The notes: generated by a model from the letters alone, not told the origin. A stretch of DNA of 64,000 nt from Massospora cicadina (GCA_022478985.1 JAKSZP010009258.1:178519-242518); one strand, 5' to 3'; positions 1 to 12,062 are shown, numbered from the stretch's first letter. Translations and numbers: made by a program.

Positions 1-680
1 CAGCCATTTATGAGTTTGTGATGATAAAAAGAGCGATTTTAATAATAATAATGATTTCATCAGCCAAAAGACCCTAGTTAGTTCTTGGTGGAAACCCCAA
101 AAACAGGGTAACGCTGTTATAAATATTAAATGAGCAATTAGCACAAAGTTGGGCAGTAAATTGCCCTGACCACATGAGGAAACCCAGGGAGTTCATCGGC
201 AGTTTCTCCCCCTGCCATGGCCAATTCCCTTCAAACACCTAAGTGGGGACTACCCCCTTTTATAGGCATGGTAGAGGTCCCCCAAGGTGAAATAATTTTA
301 GGCAAAGGGGATTGGCTAAATTTTATTAAATCATTACCCTATGGGTATATATTATCAATATTTAACTCTCCATCTGTCATTCAGCCAAAGTGAAGTGAGT
401 TTTCCAAGCTTTGATAGGCTGAATTTTTATATTTCCTTATTCAGAATATAACAAGCCATTCCAAATTTATCATTAAATTCCCTTTGACCCTCAAGACAGT
501 TTAAATATTGACCAGTCAGATATTGAGAGGGTATATTTTTCTTACCCCAAAATTACACTAATAAAAACTTAAAAACCTAGCCTTTTATTTATTAGTGTTT
601 TTAGCTTTCTTTGTTAAACTCAGTTGTGGAATCCAGCAGCATATAGCACCAGCAAGCGAAACAAATAGATGGATTCCCAA
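1..680 (+). repeat. 5' LTR of A1 (left-truncated by window)
   Basis: Aligns with 6742-7421 along its whole length, for instance the shared stretches TTTAAATATTGACCAGTCAG and GGAATCCAGCAGCATATAGC. The first ~70 LTR bases lie outside the window. The right boundary is set by homology ending near TTCCCAA and by the primer-binding site four bases later. The inverted A2 LTRs confirm the family consensus. Confidence 0.92.
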
Positions 681-684
681 AAAG

Positions 685-702
685 TGGTGCTCACTACAGG
701 GG
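685..702 (+). other. Primer-binding site of A1
   Basis: TGGTGCTCACTACAGGGG lies four bases after the 5' LTR. It begins TGG, as expected for pairing with a tRNA CCA end. Near-identical sites follow the 5' LTRs of B (8939), G (25259, minus) and A2 (41633, minus). I could not name the primer tRNA from sequence alone. Confidence 0.75.
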
Positions 703-819
703 GCTCTGTACACCATAAAAATCAATTAAAAATAGAGGCTTGTAAAGTAAGTAACCCTCCAATTCTTCCTTTCCATCTTAATTAATAGTAGTTGCCTTAG
801 AGAAGCAACTTTCCAGAGC

Positions 820-2021
820 TCCATCTCATCTTAAAGAGCTGGAGCAGCACCCTTAAAACCCTCTCTTAAAGACAAGTACACCCCCAGTGAAGGGAGCATT
901 GCTTCCTTTTTGTATGATTACAAATCTGCCATACATGGTGCAACTGATAAGCAAAAGTTCAACACATCCTTCCTTGCTTAAGTCGCTTGGCACAAGAAAT
1001 GATAGTCCCTTACATGGACAATCTGCATACCTGGGAAGAGGTGAAAGAGGCTCTTTTGGCTGATTTCGGTTCGAAGCAGAGTTTTAACAGGGATAAACAG
1101 GCCTTTATGCGCCTTAGCATGTATGAGGGCAAACCAACCACTGCCTTTGCTAAGTGATTTTACCTCACTGCGCAAAGGTTGTCAACATCTAAAATACTAA
1201 CCCTGGATGATGCTATCATATCCATGTTAACTGGGTTAGCTTCCCAATCCTCTCTAGCCAGGCATATCACCTCAGTGAAACACCATTTTAAGAACATATG
1301 CGACATAAAGGAGGCTCTGTTAAACATTGCTGATTTCCATTCAGGTGCACTAACAAATGAAGCTGAGGTGAAGCCTTCAGCCCTAACCATTGAGGAGCTT
1401 CCACCTGTTGAACAGTTGGGATTAAGTCACCTATGCCTATCCTCCCTAAAAAACCTGCTTCCTCTGTGCAACTTAAAAATGATATCACGCCCTCATGTAA
1501 ATCAGAGATCTGTAGAGTAGCTAATACTATACACCCTCATAAGCTTACTATAGCTTCTGTGCCTTTTCCTCCAGCCAATCTGGTAGTTGCGCGCCCTAAG
1601 GATAACCCATGCAACAATAAAGGGTAAGCTGAACAAATGGATAGTCATAAGATAGCTATCCAACGTCATGTGGCCATATAAACTACCTCAATTGTGGCCT
1701 TGCCAGTGGTTGAGAATACCCTTGGGGACGAATCTGAGGGGGTAGATGATGCTGGCTACTACTTATTGGGAGGTCCCGCAGAAGTGGAGGTCCCCGATCA
1801 ACTGAATGCTGAATGAGTAAACGAAACCACCATACCTGAGGAAACCTCAGCCAAATTTTAGGGTGCCAAAAAGTTATTGAAACTGCCAGTGATGATGATG
1901 AGTTATTAGCTGGTTTGATTTGACCTCTTCAGCATGTACATACCATGAAATCCATCCTGCATAAAATACCCTGAGACTGCTCATAAACTAACCTCCACTT
2001 TCAAGCTCAAAGAGGTCTTGA
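820..2021 (+). pseudogene. A1 gag, broken
   Basis: A capsid-like protein that would package the element RNA in cytoplasmic particles. Open segments are short: the best runs from 1179 to 1520. The core reads EEVKEALLADFGSKQSFNRD, then a Met-Arg-Leu-Ser-Met-Tyr-Glu-Gly motif, then LTLDDAIISMLTGLASQSSL. A2 carries the same segments in the same order on the minus strand (40886-41600), so this is a conserved protein. Premature stops occur, for example the TGA after 1150, and there are frameshifts between segments. The distal gag/PR linker (1620-2021) is heavily decayed and is cut by the solo LTR at 2027. Confidence 0.8.
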
Positions 2022-2026
2022 CCTTA

Positions 2027-3179
2027 TGTTGGGATTTTTGACCATATTCCCAGCCTGCTAGATTACCAGGAATCGCTAGGGGATAATTCCCTAAGGCGAA
2101 GTGAATTGGAAATCAGTTGGCCCGAGTTTTGGACTAATTACATTCAGAGGATTTTAGGAAATTCTCCAGATCATATCTGTCAGGGATCAATATGGATGAA
2201 TACTTAAGATCTCATCAGGCAGAGTTGCCGACAAAATAGGGGCATCTGATAGTGATTAACTATCAGGTGTACCGATTGGGATCAGTCAGTTTCATCACCA
2301 ACTGATTGGGAATAAATAGTAAGTTGAGAGGCGAGTGATGCTGCCTGCAACTAGCAAATTGATCAGTTGGTGCATGACCTGCCTTAATGGGTAATAAGTC
2401 CCATTACCTAAGCAGGTCGCTATCCAAATATGGTTGGTTCACTTGGATTGAGAGGAAAACGTTAGGGACACGTTTTCTGACTCTTTCCGTTTAGTTCTTG
2501 AGGATGTCCAATGACAGAATCCTATTCAGGATGGGATAGATCACCGCTGCTGAGATGAGGTTGGGTGATTCAATAGCAACGGCTGCTGTTTCATCAAAGA
2601 GGTGCCAACCAAGGGTTAGACAACCGAATCCCCACTATAAATTCCCTGGGATTCACTTATAAATAAAAAACAGTAATTTATGAGAACAGAGTTATATAGT
2701 TCTGTTGTTTTCATCTGGTATATAGTTTAAGAAGTAAACTATCATAAGCTTTCCATTGTGCTATTCTTCTCAAGGATATTATTACTGTGTGCAATAATTG
2801 GAAGACTCTTATTGAAAAGAGTAAAGATCTGAGTGGGGATCTAGAGAAGAAGGAGACACAATTGGGGATTGCTGCCAACTGTGTGTTGGACCAAAGAGAC
2901 TGTCACCAGGGAATCTCAGCAAAGATTAGGTTGGACAGCATGAGGGAATGAATCCCTAGATCACAACATCTTAAGTATTTAATTGAGAATACTGGATGAG
3001 CGTTGGGCCAAGATATAAGATTTCATACTCAACTACGGATAATAGTCGTCATACTATTATTGACCAATAATCTAATATATTATACAACATGACAAAGTGC
3101 ACAAGAAAACTGAACCTTTGCAGTAAAAAGATTACCAGGGTTATTTGCCGATAATAGCCTCTCCAGTAAGTTTTTTACA
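2027..3179 (+). mobile_element. Solo LTR (unassigned family) nested in A1
   Basis: A2 has no counterpart of this stretch: its coding sequence runs straight from the KEVLAL segment into SPNFGG, whereas A1 is split there. The insert begins TGTTGGG and ends TTTACA (TG...CA). It is flanked by CCTTA (2022-2026) and CCTTG (3180-3184), a 5-bp TSD with one transition. No coding domain is visible inside, and I saw no second copy in the window. The strand is arbitrary. The simplest reading is a 1153-bp solo LTR left by LTR-LTR recombination. Confidence 0.82.
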
Positions 3180-4094
3180 CCTTGTCTCCTAACTTTGGAG
3201 GAACACTCACCAAGGTTGAAGTGTTCATTAAAAAAGTCCAGGTAACGGCTATCCTGGATACTGGCTCCCCAGTTAATGTGATCTCCACTAAGCTCATAAA
3301 AAAGATAAAGCTGGCGCTTGACTTGGAGTACAATAAAAATTTGGAACTGCAGACCCAAACAACACCCGTGCTATTGGGGAATATTCTTCCCTTCCCATTT
3401 GAATTGGGAAGCTCATTTTATCAGCCCCATCAGTGGCGTTGGACAACAACACCTATGATATGCTCATAGGCACCCAATTTATGTTTGAGTATGAGGGAAT
3501 TATCAACATGAAGCAAGGGTTACTCTCATTACTCAACTATGAAGTCCCTTTAGTTTTATCTAATAAAGAACCCAGCAAGAATGAATACTCTTGCTTGGTT
3601 GAATACCACTTTTCTTCTATGCCTTTGCACTATTCCACCTCTGGGAGCAACACAAAGATATTGCCCAATTCAGTGGATGCTAGGAATGTTATCCCTTTCT
3701 ATGCTGCAGATGAGGTCTTGACTAAGCCTGGTGAACAACGAGTTGTTGACACAAAAATTACGCTCCAAATCCCACACCACTGTTTGTTGCACCTTGTAAT
3801 TATGAGGGCGTTAGTCCCTTGGAGCCTAGGGTATTACCTGCAGTTCTCAACCCAGCCTACCAAAGGCCTATTACTCTGCTGTTGGGGAACCTCACCGCAA
3901 AGAACATAATTGTAAAAAAACACCAGGAGATTGGCAGAGGCTTATTACCTGTGGAGGACATTGAACAGATTCACTCCATTGGCTCTACGTTGGATATGGG
4001 CTTGCCAACAGATAACCTGGTATGTACCTTACCCAACGTCTATATCTCAGATGAGCTGACCCCAGATGATATGGAAAAAGTTCATACTTCCTAG
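3180..4094 (+). pseudogene. A1 aspartic protease and PR-RT linker, broken
   Basis: A retropepsin that would cleave the element polyprotein. The frame from 3182 reads SPNFGGTLTKVEVFIKKVQV, followed by AILDTGSPVNVIS with the catalytic Asp-Thr-Gly. The C-terminal flap region (DMLIGTQF) continues from 3433 in another frame, so there is at least one frameshift near 3430. A linker ending near 4094 (EQIHSIGSTLDMGLPTDNLV) follows and is matched in A2 (39408-39695). The catalytic triad is intact, but the reading frame is not. Confidence 0.85.
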
Positions 4095-4199
4095 AAGACT
4101 ATAGCAACATTATCTCGAAGTCAGATCTGATTATGGCCATATGAAGGGCTGGAGCCACTTCATAAATGTGGGTGATTCCCATTCTATTAGGTCTAAATC

Positions 4200-5690
4200 T
4201 TATCACAAGTCAAAGGTGGAGGAACAGCAAATGAGGACGGAGCTCCAGAAGTTATTAGATGTGGGGTTACTAGTTCCTTCACAAAGCCCTTGGTCTTCCC
4301 CCTTTTGCTAAATAAAAAAACTGGGGTCATTAGATAGTCATGGATAAATGCAAACTAAATAACCTCACAAAAAAGGATAGTTATCCTACCCCCACATTGA
4401 TAATGCCCTAGCACAACTCTCCATATCTAACATATTCTCTGCAATGGACTTGGCTAGTGGCTATTGGCAAATGGACCTTTCTCTACAAGACCAGAAGAAG
4501 TGTTCTCTTACCAGCAGTGAGGGCCTTTTCCAACCCACATAATTACCTCAAGGGTTGTGCAACGCACCTGCCTCTTTCCATCATGTAATGGATCATATTT
4601 TTCAGGACCTGATTTTAACTTGTATCATCGTCTATCTTGATGACATTACAGTGTTCTCAAAAACCTACAACAAACATCTTGATCATCTGAAGGAGTGTTT
4701 CAACGGTTACGTAAGTCAAATATTAAGTTGAAACCCTTGAAGTGTACCTTCTTCCAAAGGAAATTGGATTTCCTTGGCCACTCCATTTCCCAAAAGGAAT
4801 TCAACCCATAAAGGACAAGGTCAAAGCCATCTCAAAAGTGCCTCACCCTAAAAATATAGAGGATATCCAGGTATCTCTAGGGATGATGGGGTATTATTAT
4901 CAATTCATCCCTAAGTTTGCCCAACTCAGCGAGTCCCTTGTCCGCCTATTGACCAAAAATACTCCTTTTCAGTGGGGTGCTGAACAGAAGGCCGCTTTTG
5001 AGACGCTGAAGCAACTGTTTCAACAACGCCCTATCCTAAAAAACCCAGATTATAATAAACCCTTTATCTTGTTTACTAACGCCTCAGACTATGCCGTTGA
5101 GGCCATCTTAGCCCAATTAGATGAAAATGGTGTAGATCATCCTGTATCCTATTTCAGTAAGATGCTTTCAAAGGTGGAACGCAACTACAGAGTACAGAGA
5201 AGGAGTGTCTTGCCATTTTGTTAACTGTTAAGCACTACCGCCCTTTCCTATATGGGATCACCTTCACTGTAGTTACGGACCACGCTTCATTGAAGTGGTT
5301 ACAGAATATGAAGGATCCTACTGGCCGGTTAGATCGCTGTGCTCTAAAGCTACAGCATTACGACATGAAGATTGAACACTGTGCTGGAACCCATCACATG
5401 AATGTTGATGGGCTGACTCAGCTGCCAGTCCTTCACTTGGATAATAGTGAGGCGGAGAGGTTACATGGCCTCTTAATGACCCTCAATGACTGGGAGGATG
5501 AGGATGAGCCTGTACAGAAAATGTTAGCCTGGCACTCTCATAACACCAAAGTGGAGAATGGGAAGTTGTATAAGAAGGTGGGGGCAAAATGGCTGCCTTA
5601 CCTTCAGCCCTTGGAATGTGTACCTGCTATCCTAGAAGCTCACTCCGCTCTAGGTCATGGAGGGGCAAAAAACTTATTAGTGGATTAAGG
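4200..5690 (+). pseudogene. A1 reverse transcriptase and RNase H, broken
   Basis: RT begins near 4200 (EEQQMRTELQKLLDVGLLVP) and has the gypsy blocks FSAMDLASGYWQMDLS and LPQGLCNAP. The catalytic motif IIVYLDDITVFS (about 4630-4665) keeps both aspartates. RNase H follows: FILFTNASDYAVEAIL has Asn where Asp is usual in TDAS, and TDHASLKWLQN lies near 5277. Stops interrupt RT around 4310 and 4360, and there are frameshifts near 4700 and 5220. These enzymes would copy element RNA into DNA; this copy cannot. Confidence 0.92.
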
Positions 5691-6660
5691 ATCAGTTTTA
5701 TTGGGATGGAATGATGGAATCTATTGTTGATGTCTTGGAAGCCTGCCTCACATGTAAGAAGAAATCCAGTTTCAAGACTAGATACCAGTATCAACTAATT
5801 ACCCCTCAACAACCGTTCCACACCATCATTCTGGATGTAGTTGGTCCCCTCCCTCAAACTACTGGTGGAAACAGATCTATCCTCATAGCCATTGACACTT
5901 CACTAAGTGGGTTGAAGCGTGACTCTATCTGCCCAAACGGCCAAGGCCACAGCCACATTTTTTACATCAGAACAACTTCTTTCGACATGGCTGTCCTCAA
6001 GTACTACTTTTGCAATAATGGTAAGAACTTCACCTCCAGAGTAGTCAAAATCCTGGCTACCTCCATGGGAGCCCAACAACTTTACTCAGCTCCGTACAAT
6101 CCATCTACCAATGGGACTGTGAAGAGAGCAAATGGAACCTTAGTATCCATTTTAAAAAAATGGCCTCTTCTGATCCACTTCACTGGGAGCAATTCTTAAC
6201 CAGTGCCCTTATGGCCTACCTGATTAGTTATCACCAGATCTTTAAATATCCCCATTCCATGTCTTGTATGGGCGGGAACTAGGAATATCTGCCCTCTTAG
6301 TTAAAGATGTATTCTCCTCTAGAGTTGAGGAACCCAAGAAATTCATGAGAAAATTGGCTCAGCGCATCATCCAACTCCAATCTGAAGCTATGACCAATTT
6401 AGCAAAAACGGTGACTAAAGAAGGGCAGGCTGCAAATAAGCTCTGAACCCCCTATCTACATTACAAGTTTCTGACATGGTATTATCTACCATAACTGCAT
6501 CACTCCTAGAAGCGGTAAGCTTGGATCAATCTGGGAGGGTCCTTTCAACATCACCTATAAAAGAGGCAATGAGTACTCCATAAAATCTTTGGCTACAGAG
6601 ATTACCATCAATTGGGTACATGGCCGCTTCCTACGGCCTTATTCTCCCCCCAAAATTCTT
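5640..6660 (+). pseudogene. A1 integrase, broken
   Basis: The zinc-binding N terminus is recognisable as LGHGG and CLTCKK. The core has HTIILDVVGPLPQTTGGNRS with the first acidic residue. The second acidic motif reads CNNGKNFTS, with Asn replacing the expected Asp. The third region is NPSTNGTVKRANGTL, with Lys where Glu is usual. The C-terminal segment (6264-6446) has RELGISALLVKDVFSSRVEE. Two of three catalytic acidic positions look lost and the frame is interrupted, so it is inactive. No chromodomain is visible. Confidence 0.88.
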
Positions 6661-6670
6661 GAGGGGGTGA
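6655..6670 (+). other. Polypurine tract of A1
   Basis: TTGAGGGGGTGA lies directly against the TGTTAGAC start of the 3' LTR. A2 has TTGAGGGGGGTAA at the same place, on the minus strand. Confidence 0.75.
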
Positions 6671-7421
6671 TGTTAGACATTTTCCCTCTCAGCTGCAAGA
6701 TAAGAATGTTTTGGGTCAAAATCAGCTGAAAAGGGGAAATGTCAGCTAATTACAAGTTTATAATGATCATATGAGTGATTTTCCTAATAATAACAATTTC
6801 ATCAGCCAAAAGACCCTGGTTGATTCTCAGTGGAACCCCGCAAATTGGGGTAGCACTGTTACAAATATTAAATGGGCAATTAGCATGAAGTTGGGAAGTC
6901 AAATTGCCCTAACCATCTGAGGGAACCTAGGGGGTCCATCAGCGGTTTCTCCCCTGCCATGACCAATTCCCTTCAAACACCTAAGCGGAGACTACCCCTT
7001 TTATAGGCGTGGTGGAGGTCCCCCAAGGTGAAATACTTTTTAGCCAAAGGGGATTGGCTAAAATTTATCAAATCATTACCCCATGGGTATGTATTATCAA
7101 GAATTAACTCTCCATCCGTTATTCAGTTAAAGTGAAGCGAGTTTTCAAGCTGAAATAGGCTGTATTTTCATATTTTCTTATTTATAATGTAATAAGCTGT
7201 TCCAAATTTAACAATGAATTTCCTTTGACCCCCAAGACAGTTTAAATATTGACCAGTCAGATATTGAGAGGAAACAATTTTATTACCCTACAATCACACT
7301 TATAAAAACTTAAAAACTTAGCCTTTTATCTATTAGTGTTTTTAGCTTTCTGTGTTAAACTCAGTTTTGGAATCCAGCAGCATATAGCACCAGCAAGAGA
7401 AACAAATAGCTGGATTCCCAA
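6671..7421 (+). repeat. 3' LTR of A1
   Basis: A 751-bp LTR starting TGTTAGACATTTTCCC right after the polypurine tract and ending TTCCCAA. The A2 LTRs start TGTCAGAC and TGTCGGAC and are 748 and 740 bp. The right flank is AGTGC; its mate lies outside the window. Confidence 0.92.
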
Positions 7422-7455
7422 AGTGCTCAAGGTTGGACAGTCAACCACCAAGGTA

Positions 7456-8935
7456 TGCCCAACATTGGACTGATGACAGCCAAGTCAGAAGCTTTGTCCA
7501 CAGCCTATTAGCAAACTATAATTAGGAAATGCTAGAAAATTTGGCAGCTTCTAGGAAGGCTAACCCGCTAGAAGCCAGGGTATAAATTGGAAGGGGCTTG
7601 GAATGGAAAGGGACACATGTGGTGACATATATTCTGATAAATCTTCAGTGCTGGAAGTCCCCAACTAGCTTAGCAGATTTTGAAAAACTATTTAATAAAG
7701 TTTTGTTTTCTATCATGCTTACATTTATATTATAGTATACTGCTTTTAACCAATTATACCCATTTTAATTGCTTTCCTTTAACTCACAATCTTATTGGTA
7801 TTGGAATCTTGCATCCTTCACTTAATATACTTACTGACATAACAATTGTGAAATTTTTTACAGGTACTAAGGTCAGACGACAATATAATATTCCACCGTA
7901 ATTTTAATTTTCACAGTAAAACAAAAAAGTTTTATAGGTAATAAGTGAAAATTCTATATAATTTTAACCGTAATCAGTATATTGTTACAGATTTGCAGTT
8001 TGGTGGCTTGTAATTCAATAGTTTAGTTAGTTTTTCCAAGCGGCTGGTGACCATTTGGGTAATCATCAAGTTAACCATCTTAGTGAATAGTAAGTGGTTG
8101 GCTTATCCAATAGTTTAAATGGGTTTATAAGTGGTGGGTGGTTTAGGTTGATTCAATGGGCCCAACTGAGTTTAGGTGAATGGTCAGTAGTTTTTTGGAT
8201 GATTGGATAGGTTTGATGGCTACCAAACTTATTGACAATCATCTACTAATATAAACTGATATAAATAATATTATCACTTAATAGCCAGCTTACCTCAGAT
8301 TAATGAGATTATTGGTTAAGTTATACCCCACCAAATATTCTGGATGAAAATGGGCTATTGGCATGCTATAATAACTAAAGGTAATTTGATAAAAGAACCT
8401 AATTAAAAAACTTGCTTTTCTTAAAGAGAAAAAAGTAAAAAACAAAAATCAAATGAAAAAGGCACATTAAAAAGAAAATAAATGTTTACCAAAAAGTACT
8501 TTAAAACTTCTTTATTAATCTACAAATTCAAAAAAAGCAAGGCGTGCGCACTTACATACAATATATATGCAAAGTATGTAAATATAATTACGCTGTATAA
8601 ATTTAATATGATGTGTTGTGACATTATAAAACTGAACAACATCCCTCATTACAACCTATATATATTTATATATATGTATATATATCTGTGGTTATATATA
8701 AATATAAGTTGTACTCACATACAATTATGCATACAGTCATACACAATTAAAAAACAAAGTGAATATTTGGCAAAGAATTTCTTTTTACTTTTTAGTGCAA
8801 CTTTTTTGTTTGATTTTTGGTTTTTTGGTTTTATTACTTTTTATTTTTTCTCTTTAATGAAACAAATTTTTAATTTTTTTTTAAGTGCAAACATACCTGT
8901 GCTGATCTTGCCCAGTTGCAGCCCCATTTGCAACA
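7456..8935 (+). repeat. 5' LTR of B, interrupted
   Basis: Starts TGCCCAACATTGG and ends TTTGCAACA. It aligns to the 3' LTR (43655-44019) except for a 1.1-kb insert at 7773-8882. A TATA-like AGGGTATAAATTGG occurs in both LTRs (here near 7578), a plausible Pol II core promoter. Without the insert the LTR is about 370 bp. Confidence 0.82.
7773..8882. mobile_element. Unclassified 1.1-kb insertion in the B 5' LTR
   Basis: Absent from the 3' LTR of B. The flanks are TTTTAATTGC and TTTTAAGTGC, a direct repeat of 6 to 10 bp with one mismatch. The insert is very AT-rich, has a (TA)n-like tract near 8660-8710 and ends in a T-rich stretch (8790-8882). No coding domain, terminal inverted repeat or LTR structure was seen. 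A non-LTR retroposon or a small DNA transposon is possible. Confidence 0.55.
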
Positions 8936-8938
8936 TAA

Positions 8939-8956
8939 TGGGGCTCACTACTGGGG
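8939..8956 (+). other. Primer-binding site of B
   Basis: TGGGGCTCACTACTGGGG lies three bases after the 5' LTR. It differs by only two bases from the A1 site, implying the same tRNA primer. Confidence 0.72.
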
Positions 8957-8959
8957 CAC

Positions 8960-10602
8960 TTTCAACAACCCATAGAGGAAACCAAGTAACCAACTACCAA
9001 GAATCAAGGTCTCAACCGTTTTGCTACCAGCTTTGGGGACAAGTAACCTCCTCAACTATGAATGTAGAGGAGCCCCCATGACAAATTCTACCTCAGTAGT
9101 TCAGACAATGAGGAGGCAGATTTTACTATGGAGCTCATCCTCATAAGGCTGCACGCCTCCCAGTCATTAGACCAGATTGTCAATGTACCTCCAAAACGCA
9201 TCAATGAGGTCATGGAATAGCTCATTTGCGGATACCATCTCTACAATAAAGCTATCAATGAAGCTCACTCAGGGATATTCAGAAGTTATAAGAATCTGGA
9301 CTATTGATATGTAAACTATTGTTTATCTCAGGAAATAATGATGTCCTCCATAATTAAGAAGATTGCTACTAAGGCGCAAACTGTCATATGATTGCCTAAT
9401 ATATTTACTGATCCATCAGACTATTCAGATCTTCGCATGGCAGCAAGTTGAGTTCAGTGGACTGTCTGAGTTTGCAGAGGCTCAATGCAGGGACCACCAG
9501 TTATTGGTGGACCAGTAGGATGTCACCTTTTAGAGAGGTTCACAAGGTCGCTTTACTTAACCAGCATTAGCAGGTGAAGCCAATTAATGAGTAGATAAAC
9601 TTGCTGATTAACTAGATAACAACTTGGCTTGCATCATTGGCAAGATTTTGGACCAGCATGGGGCATTATTCCAATGGGTAGTCAACGTGACCTATCACTG
9701 AAGCCAGGTTGAGGAATACCTGGAGGCAGAGGTGGCACTGCAAACCATTACAGAGGCTGCCAATCAAGAGGCTCATACCCAGATGGGCCACACCATCAGG
9801 CAATTGATAGAAGAGATGGATTAGAAGCTTGGTCAACTCTCAGGTGAAGTGATCAAACACCACAACAAAATTAGAGACCGCAAGTGGAGCATTGAGGCTT
9901 TTCAAGACAGGCTCCATGCCTTTTAAGGATCTCTGAATGGAGCCATTCAATCTTCCAACCACCTCTATGGAAAATTTGGCTCGCTGAATGACCTAGCTGA
10001 GCAAAAGGCCTGAATTTACACTCCTCACTGAAGAAAATGGTGCCCTTAAAGCTCAGCTTGCTAAATGGAATTAAAACTGTCAGTGATTGAGCAATCAATC
10101 GAAAATGAGTGACAATACCTTTCAGATAAATTAGATTAATTTCAGGACAAAATTAGGTGTGAACTCTTTAGGTCCAGTAAGGACCTCTCGCCTGAAGATT
10201 GATGGAAATTTTTGTCACCACACAAACATCTAGTCCAATGGATGCAGAATCTGAAGGAGATGAGGTGAACCCAAGGAGAAATAACCTGGAAGTTCTGAAT
10301 TCGATACCCACCTCTGAATATTGACTCAAACCATCCTGGATACCCCTATCTGTGCTACCCTTACTGTCCTGGCCAGCCGCAAAGAAACAACAGCTTGCCC
10401 TACACCAATTTCCAGTTCATCTACCCATACAAGCTTACACTTTGGTTCAAGAGTCAGTACCACTGACCTTCTGCTTGTACCCTGGGGACTTGGTCATGCA
10501 GCCAAGGACATCATCAGTTAGAGGGTTAAACCCACCAAATTGCTTACGTTTGATAAGCAAGGAATCTTACAATCTTTCTTGTCGCTGTTCAAGATTAGTA
10601 TG
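8960..10602 (+). pseudogene. B gag, N-terminal part, broken
   Basis: Long open stretches in one main frame, punctuated by TAG, TAA and TGA where a tryptophan, glutamine or arginine codon is likely. Readable parts include KLGQLSGEVIKHHNKIRDRK and SLNGAIQSSNHLYGKFGSLN, rich in heptad-like spacing (9700-10120) and suggesting a coiled-coil gag N terminus. The end reads LTFDKQGILQSFLSLFKIS and continues without a stop into 25826 once element G and one TSD copy are removed. No known domain is recognised; the gag assignment rests on position between LTR and protease. Confidence 0.7.
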
Positions 10603-11158
10603 TGTCAGGAAAAGTGGGTTTTAATCCAACCATCCCTTTATAAAGTCCAGGGCGATTTAAGCCCCAGGCGATAGATCCTCAAAAAGGTGTACTTTTATAA
10701 AAGTCTTTACTCAGGGGAAAAGGATCCTTGATGGCGTATCCAGGTATATCTTTACTAGAAAATAGTGGAAACTAAAATTTAGGGCCAAAAAGAATGTGAT
10801 TTTTGTTTTCTCTCAAACCAAATTAAATAGGAGATTATGTAATTATTATTAGGGGAAAATCTCCAGCGCTTCCAAGCTGAGATCTATATTAACATGCAAT
10901 TGGTGATTCTGAGACATCCTTGTTATTTCTTTCAAACAGTAATAGATCACATAAATCAGATTTGGACCCCAATATTAGGAGGCTTTTGTCAAATAATATC
11001 TAATCGCATAGGTTGGGATTGGACCCCAATATTGGGATGTTCTGATAAAGTTAATCAGGGATCGTCCCTAAAAATAGTTTAAACAAAATCTTTAATGCAG
11101 GTTCTAATCCTGTCATCAAAATTTACTTGAATCCTTAATTGGAACTGGGATCATGACA
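10603..11158 (-). repeat. 3' LTR of G
   Basis: Read on the minus strand it starts TGTCATGATCCCAG and ends TTTCCTGACA. It matches 25264-25820, for example TGGACCCCAATATTGGGA and TCCAGGTATATCTTTACTA on the + strand. Length is 556 bp against 557 bp for the 5' LTR. Confidence 0.9.
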
Positions 11159-11178
11159 ACGCCCCCTTCTATATATTA
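11159..11178 (-). other. Polypurine tract of G
   Basis: On the minus strand ATATAGAAGGGGGCGT abuts the TGTCATGA start of the 3' LTR. Confidence 0.65.
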
Positions 11179-11200
11179 GTGTAGGGGGGTGAAAGCCCAG

Positions 11201-12062
11201 TGTCATGGAGTGTGCTGATAATAGTGATAAAACTGACCTGGAACTCCATTTGAGTTACCACCCACAACCCAAGCCAGAATGACGCAGGAACAGCTGTCCA
11301 AATTGACATGTTAAATATGAGAAGACTGGTCAAGGGGTGTTCAGATTGGAGAGCATAACCCCTTTTAATTTTTAATAAAGTACTTAAGGCCAAAAGTTTA
11401 GAGTACTTTTGTGAATTTTTAATTAAACCAAAGGGATGGAAAATCAAAAAAATGGAGCAACAGTAATACCTGTCAGGGACCACTTCCTAAAAGCTCACTG
11501 GGGAAAATTGCAACCCATGTGCAACTGCCATCAGGAATAAACTCAAAATGATCTGGCAAATTGGCCCACCAGACCTATTTTGCAACCGACTTGAGTCTGG
11601 CATGATTGGCCAAATTTGTTTGAGCTTTTTACTCATATTAAATTTTTGTTGAATTAATGCATTTTGCGATGTTAGTGATGCTTTGGGCGTCTGGCAGGTA
11701 ACGCCCAGGGCCAGGCCACATAAGTCCAGCCCATATGGTGGGAAAGGGGTTGACCGCCCCATACCTGTTGGGGATGGGTACAGTAGTGATGCAATGGTGG
11801 GATCTTGGCAGGTTTGGGGTGTTTCACGCAATCTTGCCACTTCCTGGAAAAACCTCCAAATATTTTATAGCAGTTTGGCAGATGATAACGCTGGGAGGGG
11901 AACTGAAGCCCTCAGGGGGTACGCCATGACCCACCTCCCATCCACTATATGGGCTAAATTGCCTTGGAGATGAGAGGCACTGGTACTGGCTTTCTACTTT
12001 TTTTAGAATGGAAAAGGAATTGATTTCAGTCCTGGGGGAGGGGTTCCTGCCTAAGACTTACA
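11201..12062 (-). mobile_element. F-type solo LTR in the 3' part of G
   Basis: On the minus strand it begins TGTAAGTCTTAGG, like F (TGTAAGTCTCAGG). It keeps F landmarks such as GTGCCTCTCATC and ATAGTGGATGGGAGGTGGGTC, and ends CACTCCATGACA, like the F end CATTTCCATGACA. It is 862 bp, so it has lost about 500 bp against F (1370 bp). No matching TSD was found (CCCAG left, GCTGG right), so it may be truncated or rearranged. It lies just downstream of the G integrase. Confidence 0.7.

Larger units (their letters stand above)
1..7421 (+). mobile_element. Gypsy (Ty3) LTR retrotransposon, family A, copy A1
   Basis: Decayed element with the order LTR, primer site, gag, PR, RT, RH, IN, polypurine tract, LTR. 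Its two LTRs (1-680 and 6671-7421) align end to end. The left LTR lacks about its first 70 bases because the window starts inside it, so the left TSD cannot be checked. All coding modules are on the + strand in gypsy order (integrase last) but carry many stops and frameshifts. The same family recurs inverted at 36215-42384 (A2). A solo LTR sits at 2027-3179. No module is functional as it stands. Confidence 0.93.

Noticed and set aside
8655..8715. TATATA-rich tract as a promoter or origin
   Set aside because: Simple-sequence AT run inside an insertion; nothing links it to a transcript or replication.
8482..9081. 199-codon + strand frame that could look like a membrane protein
   Set aside because: It spans the end of the AT-rich insert, the tail of the B LTR, the primer site and the start of the internal region. 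The hydrophobic look is low-complexity T/A translation.
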